A stretch of 64,000 bases of DNA, from positions 4,154,001-4,218,000 of the forward strand of contig OZ020485.1 in NCBI GenBank assembly GCA_963971405.1, given 5' to 3'. The translations under genes were made by a program, and so were the position numbers. Positions 22,213-32,984 of this stretch are shown one piece after another (position 1 is the stretch's first letter; every line of letters starts with the position of its first letter). The stretch is from Psococerastis gibbosa. Lineage: Eukaryota > Arthropoda > Insecta > Psocodea > Psocidae. The notes under the pieces are model-generated. The model was not told the DNA's origin. It saw nothing but the letters and a program-made list of their open reading frames with translations, and did not search any database.

Positions 22213-22475
22213 AATTTGCCAAAAGGTTTAGTGACCCGTGCAGGGAGAACTAAGAGTACTAAGCTTATACTGGACAAATTCTATCAAATCTACTACGCCT
22301 ATTATTTCTATAAGTAGGCTACGAGTAATGAATATTCAACCACAACACGAAAACTCTTGGCAATGCTTATTTCTTTAATGCACCACAAGTAAAAATCTAT
22401 TCTATTGTCTATCACATTATAGGTAAGTTACTGACTTACTGTTAATAAGTGGGGACTTACAAAACAATACAAAAC

Positions 22476-22706
22476 TCAAGACATGTAGCGTAGTGGTACG
22501 GACTCTGACTTTTACCCGAAAGGTTGTTGGTTCGAGTCCCACACTGGCTAAATTTTCTGGCCATGCTTTGGAGGGCATGTAAAGCAGGCGGTCCCGGGCC
22601 TTCCTAGTTGAATCTAAGAGAGGGCTTAACAGCCCTAACTCTGCTAGGTTGGCTTAGTAATAGAAACAATAAAAAGTCCTTATTTATTTATTATTTATTT
22701 ATTTAT
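22476..22706 (+). mobile_element. SINE-A, complete copy (tRNA-derived)
   Basis: A short non-coding retroposon. Its head has perfect RNA polymerase III internal promoter boxes: A box TAGCGTAGTGG (22486-22496) and B box GGTTCGAGTCC (22529-22539). A conserved central domain follows ('ctggccatgctttggagggc', 'aagcaggcggtcccgggcc'), then a tail with 'gagggcttaacagccctaac' and 'tctgctaggttgg', ending in an ATTT run. The tail matches the LINE 3' end at 14690-14790. Flanking 'aaaact' is a possible short target duplication. Transcription by Pol III is inferred from the boxes; LINE-driven mobility is inferred from the shared tail. Confidence 0.85.
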
Positions 22707-22709
22707 AAA

Positions 22710-23890
22710 AACTACTTATGAAATTATTTTTATCCGGAATTAAAAAAAAAGCATCGCCAAGTGTCTTCTTATTGCGGTGGAGTGTAGTAATACCTTTCAA
22801 AATGAAATACCCATCGCAGGCTCAAGTGATGCATTTTCCCTAACAAAATGGTTTTAGCATAGAGTGACTTGTTGCACAAAGTTTAACTACATAATAACTT
22901 TGAAAAGGGTCAGGCTTTAATTTGGCATGGCCTTTAATTATAGCTAACTACCAAGTTTCTAATTGCCACTCTCCCTTATCCAAACTCACCGGCCCTTGTT
23001 TCACCTTCTCCTATTTATATAGTTCAGAATTCACCTATAAAGTTATATTTTCTATGCAGCATATACTGTGTGTTACTTTTTCCAATCATAGCATATGGGC
23101 ATTAAGAGAAAATCGTAAGGAAAAAGACTTAAGTTATATAAGCGTTAACATCAAAATTAATATCTCATGAAATATCAATCGCAGAGACTACAGTTATCAA
23201 AAAGATCAGGACAAACATAAGAAGTCGTATTATAGTGTAACTAATTAAGGAATTACAGTGGTACACCGAAGTCTAACCAAACATGGCTGTTCTCTGTTCT
23301 GTCTGCTCATTATGCATCAGAATCATTTGTTATTAAATTAACTTGTATATTTCTAAACTTCATTATGCAATATTACGAAGCGGTAAAACATGCTAAATGG
23401 CAGCTGGCTTCTGCTGCTGTTTTTTTTACAAAACACAGACATCACATTCTCCCGCCAATTTCGCCCCACTGCCGCGTACCTCCTTCAGTGATCTTTATAG
23501 GGTAACGGATAACTCATTAAGGAAGTGGTATGCTGCATTGGTAAGGGGTCTCAACCCCAGGAGGTAAACATCAGCACTGCTGATTGTACACACACAACAG
23601 CTACAGCATTGTAATTGCACCCCGCACTGTATAAACACGCCCTAACCTAACATGGCTGTTTCCTCTCAGGGGGCTGATCCCGCCAATGATACTACACTTA
23701 AGGAAGTAACAAATCTCTTCTATTTTTCTTATGTATTGGGGTGCCTTGCGTATTCATTTAAGTCTTGATGAGTGGCCTATTGTGCCCCATGCTGAGTAAT
23801 ACTACGACATAGGTATATTCCTTAAAGAGGAAGAAAACCATAGGTACCCCTGGATCGACCCAAAATCAGTACATTTGATCCAGGGGTGCT
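22710..23890. other. No recognisable gene
   Basis: 'cctaacctaacatggctgtt' at 23640 echoes 'gtctaaccaaacatggctgt' at 23270; otherwise unremarkable. Confidence 0.35.
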
Positions 23891-23906
23891 GGTTAGTATC
23901 TGGTCA

Positions 23907-24197
23907 AAACCGGCCACCGTACCCAGTTGAATCCAGCGGACCAGAGCAGGTTCAAAGCTGCAGATAACTTGGTCGTGTGCACAGTGCCGGTAGGGAAACA
24001 TGGTAGGACTTGTCCTGGTCTCCTCCGAACTAATCGTGTGACTTGACTGTGTTTCCCAAGTGGTTCGGAATCCACTATAATCAGGAGGTCCACTGTCCTA
24101 TGGGCTGGCGTAGGACAGTCAAGTCGGGGTCGCTCTATGGGCCCAAATTTGAGACCTAAGTCGTTATTAACCCGACGAACACTACTACTACTACTAC
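23907..24197 (+). mobile_element. SINE-C with 13-bp target duplication
   Basis: Flanked by tagtatctggtca on both sides (23894-23906, 24198-24210). It begins 'aaccggccaccgtacc..gttgaatccagcgg', contains 'ggttcaaagctgcagat' and 'cctccgaactaatcgtgtga', and ends in an (ACT)n run. A simple-repeat tail plus a 13-bp duplication is the structure of a LINE-mobilised SINE. The origin of its head is unclear; 'ggttcaaagct' is a poor B box. Confidence 0.8.
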
Positions 24198-24214
24198 TAG
24201 TATCTGGTCATCTT

Positions 24215-25140
24215 CCTCGCACGAAATGTTAATCAATTGATCATACAGGTACAGAACCGTCGGCATACCTTAGAGGAAATATTCTTGTGCGTCTTGACAT
24301 ACATCTCTTAGAGAAAGCTTTCTAAACTGTCACAAAATTATGATTGAATCTGCTATTTTAGTGGCTATCAATATTTCTAAAATTTAAATTGCAGAGGTGT
24401 TCAGAATACCGTGTGTGAATCGTAATCTAATGTATGACACCCCTTTGGTGTCACGACCATTAGTTCCAGCAAAATTTGATTTTGCATAAACAAAATAAAT
24501 AGATAGTACGGTATCTAATGTAGCATCTTAAAGCAGTAGCAAGTACATGAAAGGAATAATAAAATTTAACAATTCCTACTCCAGTTTAATCGTAAAGCCG
24601 CGAGTAAAAGCCATTAATTTGTCAACAACTCGCAAGAAAAGTCCTCAAAAGTCCCGTAAATAAACCATAATTTTTGAAGTGTTGTAAAAGCCTACGCTAT
24701 CGTAAGTCATGCATCAAAGCACCTGTAGACAGCGAGAAAGCTCATCTGAGCCCATAACCTGATGCGAGAAATAACCCTCCCTCCACCCGTATATGAACTA
24801 TTTCAAGTTTTTCCATTGACATAAAAAAAGTTTTATTTGATAAAAACAGATGCTTCCTCATGCACATGCACCCATCCAAATTGCTTTCTGCTGTTTGTAA
24901 TCGCAATTTTTATTTCTTCTTTTTCTTCTTCTGTATTCATTCATTTTTATTTTTTAGAAGTTGTAGAGTTTTTATTTTTCTCACTTCTTTTGCTGTTATA
25001 ATTATAATCGTGCCATAGCCCATAACGTTTTCTTAGTAGATAGTAGTAGTAGGTAGTTCTATAATGAAAGTGGAATAAGTTGAAGATAGGTACCCATGTT
25101 ATACTGAACAAAATAAATAATAAATAAATAATTACGGTAG
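24215..25140. other. No recognisable gene
   Basis: Low-complexity T-rich sequence near 24910-24980; nothing else recognised. Confidence 0.35.
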
Positions 25141-25149
25141 CCTACTTCT

Positions 25150-25215
25150 CTTCTATTATTACTGAGCCAACCTCTCCCTCTCCCATCGTCAACTAGGAAG
25201 ACCTGGGACCACCTG
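25150..25215 (-). mobile_element. SINE-A middle/tail fragment
   Basis: On the minus strand: 'ggtcccaggtcttcctagtt', then 'ggttggctcagtaata', as in full SINE-A. The hairpin region is altered. Confidence 0.5.
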
Positions 25216-25305
25216 CTATATATATAATGACACGGACAGAAAATATATTAAGCGTGAGACAAGAACCGAACCAACCACTTTTCTTGAGGAAGCAGCAGAA
25301 TCCAA

Positions 25306-25489
25306 GATGATGGGCCGTGGTCATTCAGAAAGCGTACTGAGCCTGCTGAGATACAATCTTAGGAATCCACTTCCTCTGAAGATGTCAACCGCAGATGTTG
25401 AAGAAACGTTAGGAAGTAGGTAACCTTTGAGAAGGACCACAGCCTATCATCCCGGGTTCGTCACTTAACTCTGGCCGTGAAAGCCTTCG
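25306..25489 (+). mobile_element. Family H element, copy 1
   Basis: Outer arms gggccgtggtc (25312-25322) and gaccacagcc (25435-25444) are nearly complementary. Between them is the hammerhead-like core described separately. A downstream box 'ctctggccgtgaaagcctt' is shared with the copies at 26770, 41909 and 60455. Non-coding. The layout resembles the terminal repeats of Penelope-like elements, known to carry hammerhead motifs, but no coding region is attached here. Confidence 0.6.
25369..25417 (+). ncRNA. Hammerhead-ribozyme-like motif (type I, minimal stem III)
   Basis: In order: ACTTCCT (stem I, 5' strand), CTGAAGA (core box, fits CUGANGA), one extra T, GTCAAC/GTTGA pairing across a CGCAGAT loop (stem II), GAAA (core box), CGTT (A-C-G-U as a two-base stem III, then the H17 position), AGGAAGT (stem I, 3' strand, perfectly complementary to the first). 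Known self-cleaving hammerheads of Penelope-like elements have this very short stem III. The extra T before stem II and a mismatch at its base leave activity uncertain. Confidence 0.55.
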
Positions 25490-25824
25490 TAATTATACGA
25501 AATAGCAACCTTTCTGTTGAAGATCCTAGTCCGCACCACTGCTCCATTTGTCTTGTATTCTTATGTACTAAAGTGTTACCCCATTGCAATGTACTCGCGA
25601 TCGGCCCATTCTGGAACAGTGAATTTTTGCTTTCCAATTTTTATTTTTTATTATTTTATTTTTTTAATTTAAAGCGTGTGGGTAAACGCGCTTTCTGGTT
25701 TGTAGTTAGTTTGCTGGTGTTGTTGTCTGTATTGTGTGTGTATGAGTTGGTGGTGTGTGGCAAACTGCGATCAGGAGGGCATTGGACAAAATTTATCCGT
25801 ATTATCCGTATTATCCAATTTATA

Positions 25825-26570
25825 CGTAACTTAGTATAAGGAAAGCTTTGTAATGGTCAAAATTTTCGACTTCGAGATTTTAGTGGATTTAAACGTTTTG
25901 AGGTCCCAGCAGCAACCCAAAAAAGTGGTTTTTACTAAATGTCTGTCTGTCTGTCGTTCTGTACCTCTGTCTGTCGCTATTTCTGTCCATCGATTTCCGG
26001 GGAAACTACTCGGTGGATTTTACTGAAATTGGGCATGTTTATTATTTTGGGCTCACTCAATTTTGCGGGGTTTTATTTTCAAAAAACTCCAAAAAAAAAC
26101 GTCTAAAAAAATTCTTTCTAAAAAACGGCTGCAACAATTTTTTTTAAATTAGCATATATTGTATTCGTTATTAATGTTAATAAAATGCGGGGGGTCGCTT
26201 GCCCCTTGATTGGTTGCTTCTGGGGGTAAAAAAATAAAAATAACTCAATTTTCATGAAAAACTACTAAAAAATACTTTTTCTGCGGAACCTATTTATCGA
26301 TGACTTTTACCTTTAGGTATGTTTTAGGTGTTAAATAGAGTAACAAAACCGAGCAGGTTGCTCTCCCAAAAAAAGTATTTGCTTTTGTGTAAACAATTAT
26401 TTTTTAAAGAAATTATAGAAAATTAACTTTCCAATACATTGCGTGCCGTACACTAGATAGAATGGAGTTTTAGAAAACTTATTTACTATGAAGTAACTCA
26501 TTATCTCTATCAACTAATTGATAAATAGGAAAGCATTTTCGAGTGAACTCGGACTGGTTCTTACAATTGA
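25825..26570 (+). mobile_element. R1 dispersed repeat, copy d (near full length)
   Basis: Begins with the hairpin end (ccaatttatacgtaac, 'ataaggaaagctttgtaatg') and ends 'ttcgagtgaactcgg', 'actggttctta'. It contains the ctgtctgtctgtc stretch, 'atttccggggaaactactcg', 'gcggggggtcgcttgcccct' and 'gaaaaactactaaaaaata'. Confidence 0.7.
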
Positions 26571-26769
26571 ATTTGTTTTTTAAAACTTGGGAATGGGGAA
26601 AATCGTGACTGCCAAAAATAAATCCTCCAAACATACCATCCATTGTCCATTGTCCTTGTCCTTGCCATTGTCAATTAACTCTCGTATTGCCTCGCTCCCA
26701 ACACAACGTCCAGGTATAAATCTCAGTGCACAGCCCCCCATCCAGTCACTCACTCGCTATGGAGCTACC

Positions 26770-26912
26770 TTCGAGAAGCGCCACTGAAGATGTCGACCGC
26801 AGATGTTGACGAAACGTTTGGGGGTTCACTTTCATATCGACCACGGCCCATCAGCCCGGATTCTACTGGTTCTTCATGCGACTCGGCCCGTAAAACCTTA
26901 GTAGTTACATTA
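26770..26912 (+). mobile_element. Family H element, copy 2, with hammerhead-like core
   Basis: The core has CTGAAGA (26784-26790), an extra T, a perfectly paired stem II GTCGAC/GTTGAC (26792-26797, 26805-26810) around CGCAGAT, then GAAA and CGTT (26811-26818). Relative to copy 1, stem II has changed on both strands and still pairs. The 3' outer arm 'gaccacggcccatcagcc' is present; its 5' partner is missing. A TATA-like 'gtataaat' lies about 70 bases upstream. Confidence 0.6.
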
Positions 26913-27439
26913 TTATGCAATTGAGGAGAATTGTCAGCTCTGTCATCTATAAAAACTGTATAGAGGGTGAAGGAGGGTAAACAACCCAGCCCCCTCCCCC
27001 TGGTATTCATTCAACGGACCAACAGTAAGAGGATACAATTTTCTTAAACAAATACACCAAATGTGGGATTCCGGAAGCGGTCATGGAGAAAGGCTTTCAC
27101 CGAAAAAAGAGCGCCAGGGGTCGGAAAGCATTAATGTCGACTGAGCAGTGAAAGTAGAAGGACTTTTTCATGCTAGGAATCACCCCCTCCCCTCCCTTCA
27201 CCCCCAACCCTATAAAATAAAATGGCTGTAAATAACGCAACAACAAAGGAGCGCCCATGCAGACAGCATCTTTCAGACTTTTTTTACGTTAAAATGGAGT
27301 CAGACTTTTAGGCGGATCATTCCTATTAACAGACAATCGGACACTGCGCTGCTTATATTTTTGAATAAAATCCAATTTCACAGGGACTATTGATCGTAGC
27401 GCCGTAAATGAGATGTAATTAAGTAGAAGAATCCGAATG

Positions 27440-27712
27440 TCCTATTCAGCTGCCTCTGTAGGTTAGTACCTGTGTTGAGTTACGACATGTCTCTGATGGC
27501 ATGGTGTGTAGATACTCGCCCAAGTACAAGCACGCTACCACCATACCACTGACGTCAATTCTCAATTGGTAAGTATCTAGACATGAAACATGCGTCGCAT
27601 CGCCGCATCGGTGGTGAACTCTCTAGCTTCAACTGAGCACAACCTTAATTTCCACCCCTAACAATATAATATAGGCCTAACATAAGTTTTTTTGGAATTT
27701 CATGGGTGCTAA
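27440..27712 (-). repeat. SINE-B copy and left unit of a tandem duplication
   Basis: On the minus strand: 'atggtggtagcgtgcttgta', 'cttgggcgagt', 'tgtcgtaactcaacacagg', 'tactaacctacagagg', as in the copies at 43430 and 63815. The segment 27481-27712 is repeated almost exactly at 28100-28330. The 'tggtggtagcg' start resembles a tRNA D-arm, but the polymerase III boxes are imperfect. Confidence 0.55.
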
Positions 27713-28099
27713 GGCGCGGTTTCCACCGACCTCAAAATACACATACGGTGACATGGTAGCAGATATCATTAATAAAGGCGGGGTTTCCACCGACCTCTCA
27801 TTGCAGAATGTAAATGACATTGACGAAAATTTTTGTTTTACTCTATGCCATAGATAAAATCGATCAATGATCATACAGTAAAATCACAAACAAACAAACT
27901 AAAATTAAAAAATGGCGTCATGGGATATGTTAATTACAAACATTTTAATAGATTTCTATAAAATGAAAAATTCAAATTTCCGTCAATGTCATTTGCATTC
28001 TGCAATAAGAGGTCGTCGGAAACTCCGCCTCAGTCTTGAATGTCTGCTACCACGTCACCGTATGTGTATTTTGCCTCAGAGGTCGGTGGAAACCGCGCA
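27713..28099. mobile_element. P-family palindromic MITE, copy 2
   Basis: GGCGCGGTTTCCACCGACCT at the left answers ..GGTCGGTGGAAACCGCGC at the right, flanked by TAA and TTA. The inner palindrome (27778-28030) is also present. It lies exactly at the junction of the 230-bp tandem duplication. Confidence 0.7.
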
Positions 28100-28330
28100 T
28101 TACGACAAGTCTCTGATGGCATGGTGTGTAGTGACTCGCCCACGTCTAAGCACGCTACCACCATGCCACCGACGTCAATTCTCAATTGATAAGTACCTAG
28201 ACATGAAACATACGTCGCATCGCCGCATCTTTGGTGAACTCTAGCTTCAACTGAGCACAACCTTAATTTCCACCCCTAACAATATAATATAGGCCTAATA
28301 TAAGTTTTTTTGGAATTTCATGGGCGCTAA
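28100..28330 (-). repeat. Right unit of the 230-bp tandem duplication
   Basis: Repeats 27481-27712 from 'tacgacaagtctctgatggc' to 'ggaatttcatgggcgctaa', with a few substitutions. Confidence 0.75.
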
Positions 28331-28334
28331 TCCC

Positions 28335-29505
28335 ACTAAATATTGTGCTCATCAATTAGTTAGGGTATGGGGCGGATTGTTGGATCTCATCTATTGTGAA
28401 TAGTGCCCTTTGACTCCAAATAAACGTATGGCTATAATTTCCACCCTTAGAAACAAAGTAGCATCCCTTTCGGAGCAGTAAAAGTAGAAAGTTAGTCGTA
28501 TTTTGGAATTTTGGGATAGAAATCCCCCAAAACAAAATGGCCATAAATATCTGTGGGACACAACAAGGGAGTGCCCACGGAGCCAACATCTTTCACGTTA
28601 AGTGGCAAACATTAGCATTTCCCTATATTTTAATAAGGTAGAATGGGGATCATCCAAACTCTAATAAGCGAGGGAGGGAGGGGGTCACTGCTTAGTTGGA
28701 CTTTCTCCAATTTCACCCTAGATTTCTTCACAAATTTTATTTTAGGGGGTTATTTTAGTTTGTTTTAATGGGTTGGTCTCTATTAGTGAGGGTGTGAAGT
28801 GGTTATGGATGGTTGAGTGAAGCGGTTGTAGTTTGCGAATTTGGAAGATAAATTTTACCATTTGTAGTGCCACGACATCTTCGAGCAAATGGAGCTTCGG
28901 TGGATTGAAACGTCTTCTTTTTAAAAAATTTCCTTGGTGGGAGCTATTGGCCCCATTCCTGTTGTTCCGTCGCTAACAAATCTCTTCAAAGCTTCCCCAA
29001 ACAATTCCAGCTAAAACACAGACAATATTTGTGTCATCCAATGTAAAATTCCCACAGCAACAGCGGGGGCTACTGTAGAATAAACAACAGCTACAAACAA
29101 CCAGATAAAGTCACAGACAATGGGGTCAGTACTAACTCAAAAACCTCATCGCAACAATTTAAAAATACGGACACCCGTAACTAGATGCACGCGATGCTGC
29201 CCCAGGGATGAATTTTCGTGTGTATTTCTCCGCGGACATATTGTCCACCCCCTCCCCTCTCCCTTCTCTTGTATACAGACATACTTTATGTATGTAATGG
29301 AACCCGTCCGTGAATATGACCCACGGTCATCGTCCCCCTCATAGGGCCATCCACTCTACAGAGACCATCCAGTTAGCATGGCTCAGCTGCAGGTAGACTT
29401 CGAGATAAACTCTCTGGAGTGTAGGAGCTGGTGATTGCAGACTGTATATATTGTATCACAAGTCATCTGGACTGCCCTTCTATACTCGAGGGGGTCCATC
29501 TCAGT
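28335..29505. other. No recognisable gene
   Basis: Short ORFs without domains; nothing repeated was recognised before the LINE tail that ends near 29510. Confidence 0.35.
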
Positions 29506-29509
29506 GTAA

Positions 29510-30015
29510 ATACCCAAAAACTTCTTCTTCTCTTCTTTGACCAACGCTCGTCCTTGGCTGGTAGACCATTTGACGCCGTGCCGCATAGTGAGCTGAGCCA
29601 TTCCCCCATGTGTCGTAGTTCGGTTTTCTACCTCTATGCCAATGCAAGTGATCGGCATATTCTTTTCCTTGAAAGCAGAGGGGGAGTCGGATGAATCCGC
29701 GGTACCACTTCTGTGGAGGAGGCTCTGGAGGCAGCCGTGTTCTGTGGCCATTCGGAACGCTGCCACAGCGATGTCCCGGCGCGAGGCGCTGGGGATGGTT
29801 TTTGCTAGGAGCGGTCCCCATCGTCTGCCAGGTGCTCCCGCTTTCCAGGCATCTCTAGTCACGTTCTTGACATTTGCTTTTATTAGTCTGCAAGTGGTGG
29901 AGAAGGTGAAAGGATGCAGAGGCTGCGGTAGAAGGTATCTCGCCTTTGCTAGTTTGTCGGCCTCCCCGTTGCCACGGATGTCAGTGTAGGTGGATATCTG
30001 GAACGGTGTGTAGCT
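29510..30015 (-). pseudogene. LINE-A: RNase H and C-terminal zinc region, Jockey/I-like
   Basis: Reading from about 30015 downward: TDIRGNGEADKLAKA is the last RNase H motif, with the catalytic-site Asp and the typical 'GNExAD.LAK'. It is followed by FRMATEHGCLQSLLHR ('RL.TGHG.L...LHR') and, after a frameshift, LCFQGKEYADHLHWH, the remnant of the CxxC...H zinc motif. The 3' UTR from about 29645 carries 'catgggggaatggctcagct', 'accagccaagga' and a (GAAGAA) tail, also seen at 2215 and 60305. There is no reverse transcriptase upstream, so this is a truncated, inactive copy. Confidence 0.7.
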
Positions 30016-30324
30016 TCAGAAGCCTAGAAAACTAGATTAAAAACCTCTTCCTAACCCTTATGACTGACTCACCTTCATCGGCAGGCGTTAAAACGAGGCT
30101 ACGGGGGATGTTGCTTGCCCCAGAAATTCAATTAGAGTGGGGGAGAAAAGAAAAAACCCTCGTGCTATGTATGTACAGTACCTGATCCTGGTTAAATGTA
30201 GCCTATTCACGATCTGTCCTCTCTAAGCTATGCAAAATTTCATATCAGTAACGTTATTTGGTCCTGTAATATAATAATGTTAGGCGCTGTTTTATAGCCG
30301 AGCCTGCTGACTATTATAGCCATA

Positions 30325-30735
30325 TATCTAAATATATATATTCCGACTGTCCGTGTGTATGTTCCGGGCCTCCTCTCAAACGACTGCACCGATTATGATG
30401 AATATTGTTGTGTGTGTACAAGGAGATGCGAGGATGGTTTAGATTAACACTTTCGTCCACTGGAGAATGTTTTTATAATTTGATTTTGGAATATTTTACA
30501 TTGGTGCGTGTACATGGCTGCTGGTACTGCCGACATCTAGCGGCAGACAGAGCTACATTTAATTTTCGTTTATCCCGGCAGTTGGTGCTGCGTGTGTGTT
30601 GTGTGTGACAACAATTAATTTACATGAGCAGTGACTGCGAGGCCGAAGGCCGAGCTGCTGCCCGCGGCAGGCGCAAGTGCCGGAGGCAGCAGCCAAAAGC
30701 TGCGCCGGGAACCGCTTGTAATATATAGTTGTGGT
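30325..30735. mobile_element. Possible Helitron-like non-autonomous element
   Basis: 'tatctaaatatatatattcc' followed by 'ctgtccgtgtgtatgttcc', 'caaacgactgcaccgatta' and 'tgatgaa' is a text common at the 5' end of arthropod Helitron-like repeats. The 3' side (30640-30720) is GC-rich, with ggcagcagc/gctgctgcc-type inverted segments. A canonical CTRR end is not seen. Confidence 0.35.
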
Positions 30736-30963
30736 TAAGATGATGTGCTGAGTTTACGAGTTTTGGCCAAATAATTACTCCGGCTTTACGACTTAAAATT
30801 AACAGAGGCTACCCTCATTAAACACCCATTTATAACAGCAGTAGATACAGCTTAGGGCTACTGATGCATTCCCCCTACAACTTCCCCTTTCCACAAATTG
30901 ACCCTATTTCTGTCTTATTTCTGCTTCAATTCCTTCAAAACTTCAAAACCTGAGCCATAAAGC

Positions 30964-31045
30964 GATTGTTTGTTTCCCAGTGCCTGCTTTCAGCATTTCT
31001 GTTTCAAGCAACCCTATCAGCGTGGCGAGGGGAGACTGATTAATA
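30964..31045 (-). repeat. Repeat C-alpha terminal fragment
   Basis: 'gcctgctttcagcatttctg', 'tttcaagcaaccctatcagc', 'gtggcga' parallels 54895-54945. Confidence 0.6.
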
Positions 31046-31049
31046 ATTA

Positions 31050-31670
31050 TGTTTCTTTTATTGAGTTCAGTCTGCTACATGGTAAAATAAACCATAAAAT
31101 CGGACACCACAGCTATCTACCAATTAATGGCGTTGCCATGCAATATTATTTACCGAGATATTTCAACCGATGATGGGAACCAGCTTAATTAACTATCTCC
31201 CAAGTAGTACCACTGAAGCTACTAGATAAATGTACGAATACGAGTGGTCTAGGCCAATTGTAACCTCATCCTTAACTGTCACATTGTGTTTTGAAAACAT
31301 AAGCAAAAGAGAAAGATAGAAACACTGCACGATGCTATACAAGCAATGAATAATTTAGCCAACTCAGTGGAATATATTCCATATCTTTCTCTACCCAACA
31401 AATTCTCAAAGATAATATTATTGTAATAAATTTACTTATTTGCTTTACCTCATCCAATGCCAGCTCTTGGCATCTCTGCCATTCGCCGACGAGCCTCCCA
31501 GTAAAGACGCCTAATAAGGTTTCTGTCCTGGTAGTTGGAGGTGTAGACCGTCCATTCTCACAGAGGTGCAAAGGGGACAGGTGTCCGAGTCTACAACCCT
31601 TACCACTTAGTGGTACACGTACAACAGGTTGGGAACCTCTGTTGTAGGCTAAAGCGGCCCCTATACGGTC
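31050..31670. other. No recognisable gene
   Basis: Nothing recognised; 'aaccgatgatgggaacca' at 31166 also occurs at 38310. Confidence 0.35.
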
Positions 31671-31684
31671 AGTAGTAGTAGTAG

Positions 31685-31917
31685 TACGGTTTGACACAGT
31701 CCCAGGCCACGGTGTGGGCCCATAGGACTCCAGTGGACCTCCTGATTATAGTGGATTCCGAACCACTTGGGAAGCACAGTGAAGTCACACGATTAGTTCG
31801 GAGGTGACCAGGACAAGTCCAACCATGTTTCCCTACCGGCACTGTGCACACGACCAATTTATCTGCAGCTTTGAACCTGCTCTGGTCCGCTGGATTCAAC
31901 TTGGTATGGCGGCCGGC
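31685..31917 (-). mobile_element. SINE-C with 11-bp target duplication
   Basis: Flanked by tacggtcagta at 31674-31684 and 31918-31928. On the minus strand it runs from 'gccggccgccataccaag' to 'ggactgtgtcaaaccg' and a (TAC)n tail. Almost identical to 51301-51542. Confidence 0.85.
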
Positions 31918-32094
31918 TACGGTCAGTAATAATGGCATTACCTTACCAAGATAACAGTGATAATGATGGTGTAAGGTGGACAAAGTTGCAATGGCGAAAA
32001 ATAATGATAGGGATCCGGATTTTATGATCACAGCTGCATCATTACTTAATAATAATGACAATACTGATAATGTCATTAATATTGACCGCTTCAA

Positions 32095-32620
32095 GCGATC
32101 GTGGGAGGCGGTCATAACTCATGTGAATCAAACTTAGTAACTAGTGCAACTTTTGCAGGAATTTGATTTTTCAGGGCTCATCAATAAACGGTTGGTTAGT
32201 CGTATATATAGTTGAGGATCGTGTAAGCTAAAAGTGCGATTATGGGAAGCGGTCATAACTCATGTGAATCAAACGTAGTAACAGATGATGGTGTAACGGG
32301 GGATCTGATTTTTCAGGGCTCATCATAAAAACGTAGTCGTAACAAGTGGGGCAAGAGTATGGTGATATTAGAGTTGATTAGTCGTGTTGTTACGGTCTGT
32401 GTAGGCTAATAGACCGATTGTGTGAACGAGTCGTCAGGTACTGATGATGAGATAGTGCGATCGTGTGAACCGGTCGTAACTCATATGAATCAAATATAGT
32501 AACAGATGATGGTACAACGGGTGCAGGGATCTGATTTTTCAGGGCTCTTCATAAAAACGTACTCGTATCAAATGGGGCAAGAGTATGGTGATATTAGAGT
32601 TGGTTAGTCGTAGGAACGGA
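32095..32620. repeat. Irregular tandem repeat, three units
   Basis: 'cggtcataactcatgtgaat' recurs near 32110, 32250 and 32467; 'gatttttcagggctcatca' near 32165, 32305 and 32528; and 'agtggggcaagagtatggtg' near 32345 and 32572. Unit lengths of about 140 and 220 show internal insertion or deletion. Confidence 0.65.
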
Positions 32621-32816
32621 TCGTGCCCGGAATTTTCCTGATGGCGATTCAATATCTGGTGAGGACATTTGCCCGGGTTTTCCCCGCTTTACACATTTCT
32701 TTCGGTTCTCATCTCACTTCTTACATCCCATCATTTTGGTCTGCTCCATCTGTATTTACTTAAGTTATGGTTCCACTTGCTTCTGTCTGTGTCTTTTCGT
32801 AAGCATCATTGCCGTA

Positions 32817-32977
32817 GCCAGACTTTTATTTCGGGAGGGTTCCATCTGACGTCGTAAGAGGTGAGGTAACCTCAATATATTTAAAACTACATTCTATCTA
32901 GTGTACATTGCAAATATTTCGGGAGGGGTCCGGAACCCCTGAACCCCCCCCCCCCCCCCACTCTGGCTTCGGCCTTG
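32817..32977. mobile_element. hAT-type MITE with C17 tract
   Basis: Ends CATTGCCGTAGCCAG and CTGGCTTCGGCCTTG are inverted partners with three mismatches. Flanks gtaagcat and gaaatcat agree at 6 of 8. Confidence 0.65.
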
Positions 32978-32984
32978 GAAATCA

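Noticed and set aside
22476..22560. Functional tRNA gene
   Set aside because: The promoter boxes are intact, but the acceptor stem does not pair and the sequence continues into the SINE body with a LINE-like tail.
29383..29862. Intact minus-strand protein-coding gene
   Set aside because: The frame mixes RNase H/zinc-region remnants with a frameshift and 3' UTR translation; it is a LINE relic.
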